Assembly: GCF_004346185.1 (NCBI RefSeq)
Contig: NZ_SMAI01000012.1
Span: 1-64,000, forward strand
Reading direction: 5' to 3'
Source: Aquabacter spiritensis
Lineage (GTDB): Bacteria; Pseudomonadota; Alphaproteobacteria; Rhizobiales; Xanthobacteraceae
Length of the DNA stretch: 64,000 bases
Within the stretch, counting starts at the first letter, position 1; each line of letters begins with the position of its first letter. The position numbers and the translations under genes were made by a program. Shown in pieces: positions 62,500 through 64,000 of this stretch. The notes below the pieces were generated by a model. It was not told the DNA's origin. It was given only the letters and a program-made list of their open reading frames with translations, and searched no databases.

Positions 62500-63538
62500 G
62501 GCAGCCCCCTCAGAAGTTACATGTAACTAGCATATGGAGGACCTTCTGACCAGTCCATCTGGATGGAAAACGGCTTCTGCAGGGCTCCCGAAGGCCGGGA
62601 GCCCTGGCGCACGTTCGGCGGAACCCACCTTTTGGCCATCTCCCTGAAGACACGGTGAAAATTGCGGTTTCCGCGCCTCAGGGCACATTGGGAAATCTCC
62701 CCATACATTGCCCCCGCGAACGCCAAGTCACTGAAAAGACAACGACCGACCCAAAGCGCAATGTGCGCGCTTTTATCCTGCCCTCTTAATCGGCTGTGTT
62801 TCCGCCGGTCTTCTTGGCATCGCCGTTTCTCCTTCCGGATGCGAAAGTATACTCGGTCGTTCGCCATGACACGCTTGCTCTTTGTGGTTTCGAGTTGCGA
62901 TGCGCCTTGCACTCTTCCGCGCTCGTCGACGGGGTATTCCGGCTGCCCTTTGGCAGCGCCCGAACCGTCGAGGCGCATTTTTCCATCGGTCTGACGGGGC
63001 ATCGTCACAGGCACTCGGGCGCGGTCCGGCCGGCTGCTCGCCGGTACGGCCGCAGGCAAGCTATCGTGCGTCCCGTCGTTGATGGTCTGCATCGGTCCTC
63101 ATCCGCCGTGGCGGAGCTCGTGTGATCAGTCGGCGACCGTTATCGAGCGGTCGCGCTGGTGTTGTTTCGTCGTGGGTTGGTCATGCGTGCGCCCCCAGCA
63201 GCTTGCCGTCCTTGATCTGGGCGCGTGTGGCGCGGTCCGCCTCGCTCGCCGTCGGATCGCCGACGTAGAAGGTTCCGTCGCTCCACATGGCGTGCATGAT
63301 CACCGTCGGCGGTCATCTCGCTTTCAATTGCAATTGACCGCAAGGCCGATGCTTCCCATTACGACGGCTAGGCCAATGGCGTCCGCTTGACCGAGCCCCC
63401 AATCTGGTACAAGTCCCGCCTGACATGGTTCGGCGATGCAGTCGTGCTGCTACATCTCTAGTGCGTCGGCCATCAACGTGGAGTGAGCTGCAATTTCGAC
63501 GCGCCCTTTGTCGCACGCGTGGCCTAAAGGGCCGGAAG
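62500..63538. other. Gene-poor stretch inside the island
   Basis: About 1 kb with no intact gene. A frame at 62786-62870 on the minus strand starts MANDRVYFRI and then, after a shift, DAKKTGGNTAD, which recalls the DUF2188 family in a broken state (low confidence). A transposase-like remnant lies at 63181-63297. The rest has irregular composition and no recognised feature; the mazE promoter and that of the zorA-like gene should be here. Confidence 0.4.
63181..63297 (-). pseudogene. Possible transposase C-terminal remnant
   Basis: A 38-codon minus-strand frame, opening MHAMWSDGTFYVGDPTASEAD and ending LLGAHA, looks like the C-terminal tail of an IS transposase, from memory of the IS110 type. 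The frame is broken by a stop five codons upstream of its first ATG, so the rest of the gene is missing. The family name is not verified. Confidence 0.3.
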
Positions 63539-64000
63539 ATGCAATCTGGGCGGGTCGTTGATTTCGACCGCTTGATTGCACCGATGCTCTCGTCCAATTT
63601 CTACGCGCGTTTGGCGCTGGGGGAACGATTGGACTGGGCATTTTGGGGGACATGGGTCAAGGAAGGGATTCTCGGGGTCGCACAGATCATCACCCGAGAT
63701 TTTGTCCCCGGCCTGATAAGCCTCGCGCTGCTCGCGCTTCTGGCAGTGCTCTCATGCGCTATGGGTCTTTCAGCCTATCGGCGCCTGCGGCTGCTGGACA
63801 AGGCAGCCCGTCGCGTGGAGGCGGCTGGAGATTCCGCCGGGTTTCAGAGCCAGCTCCATGAGATCCAGAGCGATATCGGGCGGGGGAGCGGAGAAGACGC
63901 CCGACATCTCGCCGATAGCTTTGCTGAGTATCGCGAGACGCTGATCGAGCCGTCCCGGCATGGCGAGGGCCATGTGCGCAATTCCGTTCGACCGTCGGCC
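63539..64000 (+). CDS. zorA: ZorA-like MotA/ExbB-type proton-channel protein (start of a Zorya system), partial
   Basis: The window ends within this gene; 154 codons are visible. The product starts with an amphipathic stretch, has one strongly hydrophobic segment (residues about 60-81, ISLALLALLAVLSCAMGLSA) and continues with a charged, helical domain. FAEYRETLIEP followed by VRNSVRPSA is, from memory, a ZorA signature at the step into the channel domain. ZorA with ZorB forms a flagellar-motor-like proton channel in the Zorya anti-phage system, which then recruits effector nucleases. AAAGGG lies seven bases before the ATG. The remainder of the system would lie to the right. Confidence 0.55.
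   Translation, partial: MQSGRVVDFDRLIAPMLSSNFYARLALGERLDWAFWGTWVKEGILGVAQIITRDFVPGLISLALLALLAVLSCAMGLSAYRRLRLLDKAARRVEAAGDSAGFQSQLHEIQSDIGRGSGEDARHLADSFAEYRETLIEPSRHGEGHVRNSVRPSA

Larger units (their letters stand above)
59881..64000. mobile_element. Left part of an integrated element in tRNA-Ser
   Basis: The junction is the tRNA-Ser gene, immediately followed by a large serine recombinase oriented toward it. Beyond are a small conserved-looking gene, a toxin-antitoxin pair, a transposase-like remnant and a probable anti-phage gene. Lower and less regular codon use than the core genes supports acquisition. The right end and any duplicated tRNA 3' end lie outside the window. Confidence 0.7.

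Noticed and set aside
62517-63092. A 191-codon minus-strand frame as an intact gene
   Set aside because: Codon use is irregular, there is no ribosome site at the first ATG, and better protein-like pieces lie in other frames, which suggests decayed DNA.

Overview
The window is GC-rich chromosomal DNA from an alphaproteobacterium, most likely Hyphomicrobiales or a close relative. The pointers are a SciP/DUF1153 cell-cycle regulator, an alphaproteobacterial-type HspQ, split glyQ/glyS genes, an rlpA-dacC-tmk-holB-metG string, a class I PHA synthase, and a cofactor operon of the tetrahydromethanopterin/methanofuran type found in bacteria that oxidise one-carbon compounds. Nearly all of it is ordinary vertical core or metabolic DNA. 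The last 4 kb, beyond a tRNA-Ser, are a mobile island.

Layout. 0.1-3.4 kb: a tripartite tricarboxylate transporter (tctCBA, minus strand). 3.8-11.3 kb: leuA, a small lipoprotein, NUDIX hydrolase, ene-reductase, PhzF-like protein, pyridoxal kinase and an amidase, followed by a probable 27-residue membrane peptide. 11.9-23.4 kb: a near-complete phosphonate system. It has an ABC importer (phnC, phnD, two phnE), then a minus-strand pair phnF plus an FMN-binding PPOX-type protein, then phnGHIJKLMN as one tightly overlapping operon. A perfect 9-bp-arm palindrome sits between phnF and phnG. 23.5-28.5 kb: sciP, glyS and glyQ, with an MFS transporter gene wedged between the two glycyl-tRNA synthetase subunits. 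28.7-34.5 kb: a secreted tandem-repeat protein, a gamma-glutamylcyclotransferase-like protein, a CitE-like CoA lyase, hspQ, a YbdK-type carboxylate-amine ligase, rsmE and a cytochrome c. 34.6-38.6 kb: a five-gene, four-base-overlap operon (amino-acid kinase, flavoprotein, DUF6513, DUF447, MfnB/DUF556) for methanogen-type C1 cofactors. 38.6-49 kb: heptosyltransferase-like GT9, a lipoprotein, phaC, a VOC protein, an omega-like GST, a zinc-ribbon repeat protein, DUF1428, an APC permease and a HlyD/FUSC efflux pair. 49-59.4 kb: a large PAS/GAF hybrid histidine kinase, a palindromic intergenic element, a GntP permease, metG, holB, tmk, dacC and rlpA.

59.9-64 kb: tRNA-Ser(TGA) is occupied by an integrated element. 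A large serine recombinase gene reads antisense straight through the tRNA before stopping. Behind it come a small conserved-looking gene, a MazE/MazF toxin-antitoxin pair, a transposase-like remnant, and at the right edge the start of a MotA-like gene that looks like zorA of the Zorya anti-phage system. The island continues beyond the window.

Most notable points: the PBP5-type carboxypeptidase in its usual locus has lost both its nucleophilic serine (SxxK is GxxK) and its KTG motif (now QVA); the recombinase/tRNA read-through; the probable Zorya start; the PPOX flavoprotein coupled to phnF; a low-complexity insertion in PhnI; a secreted repeat protein whose fourth repeat has decayed by frameshift; and the small GTG-started membrane peptide with its own terminator.
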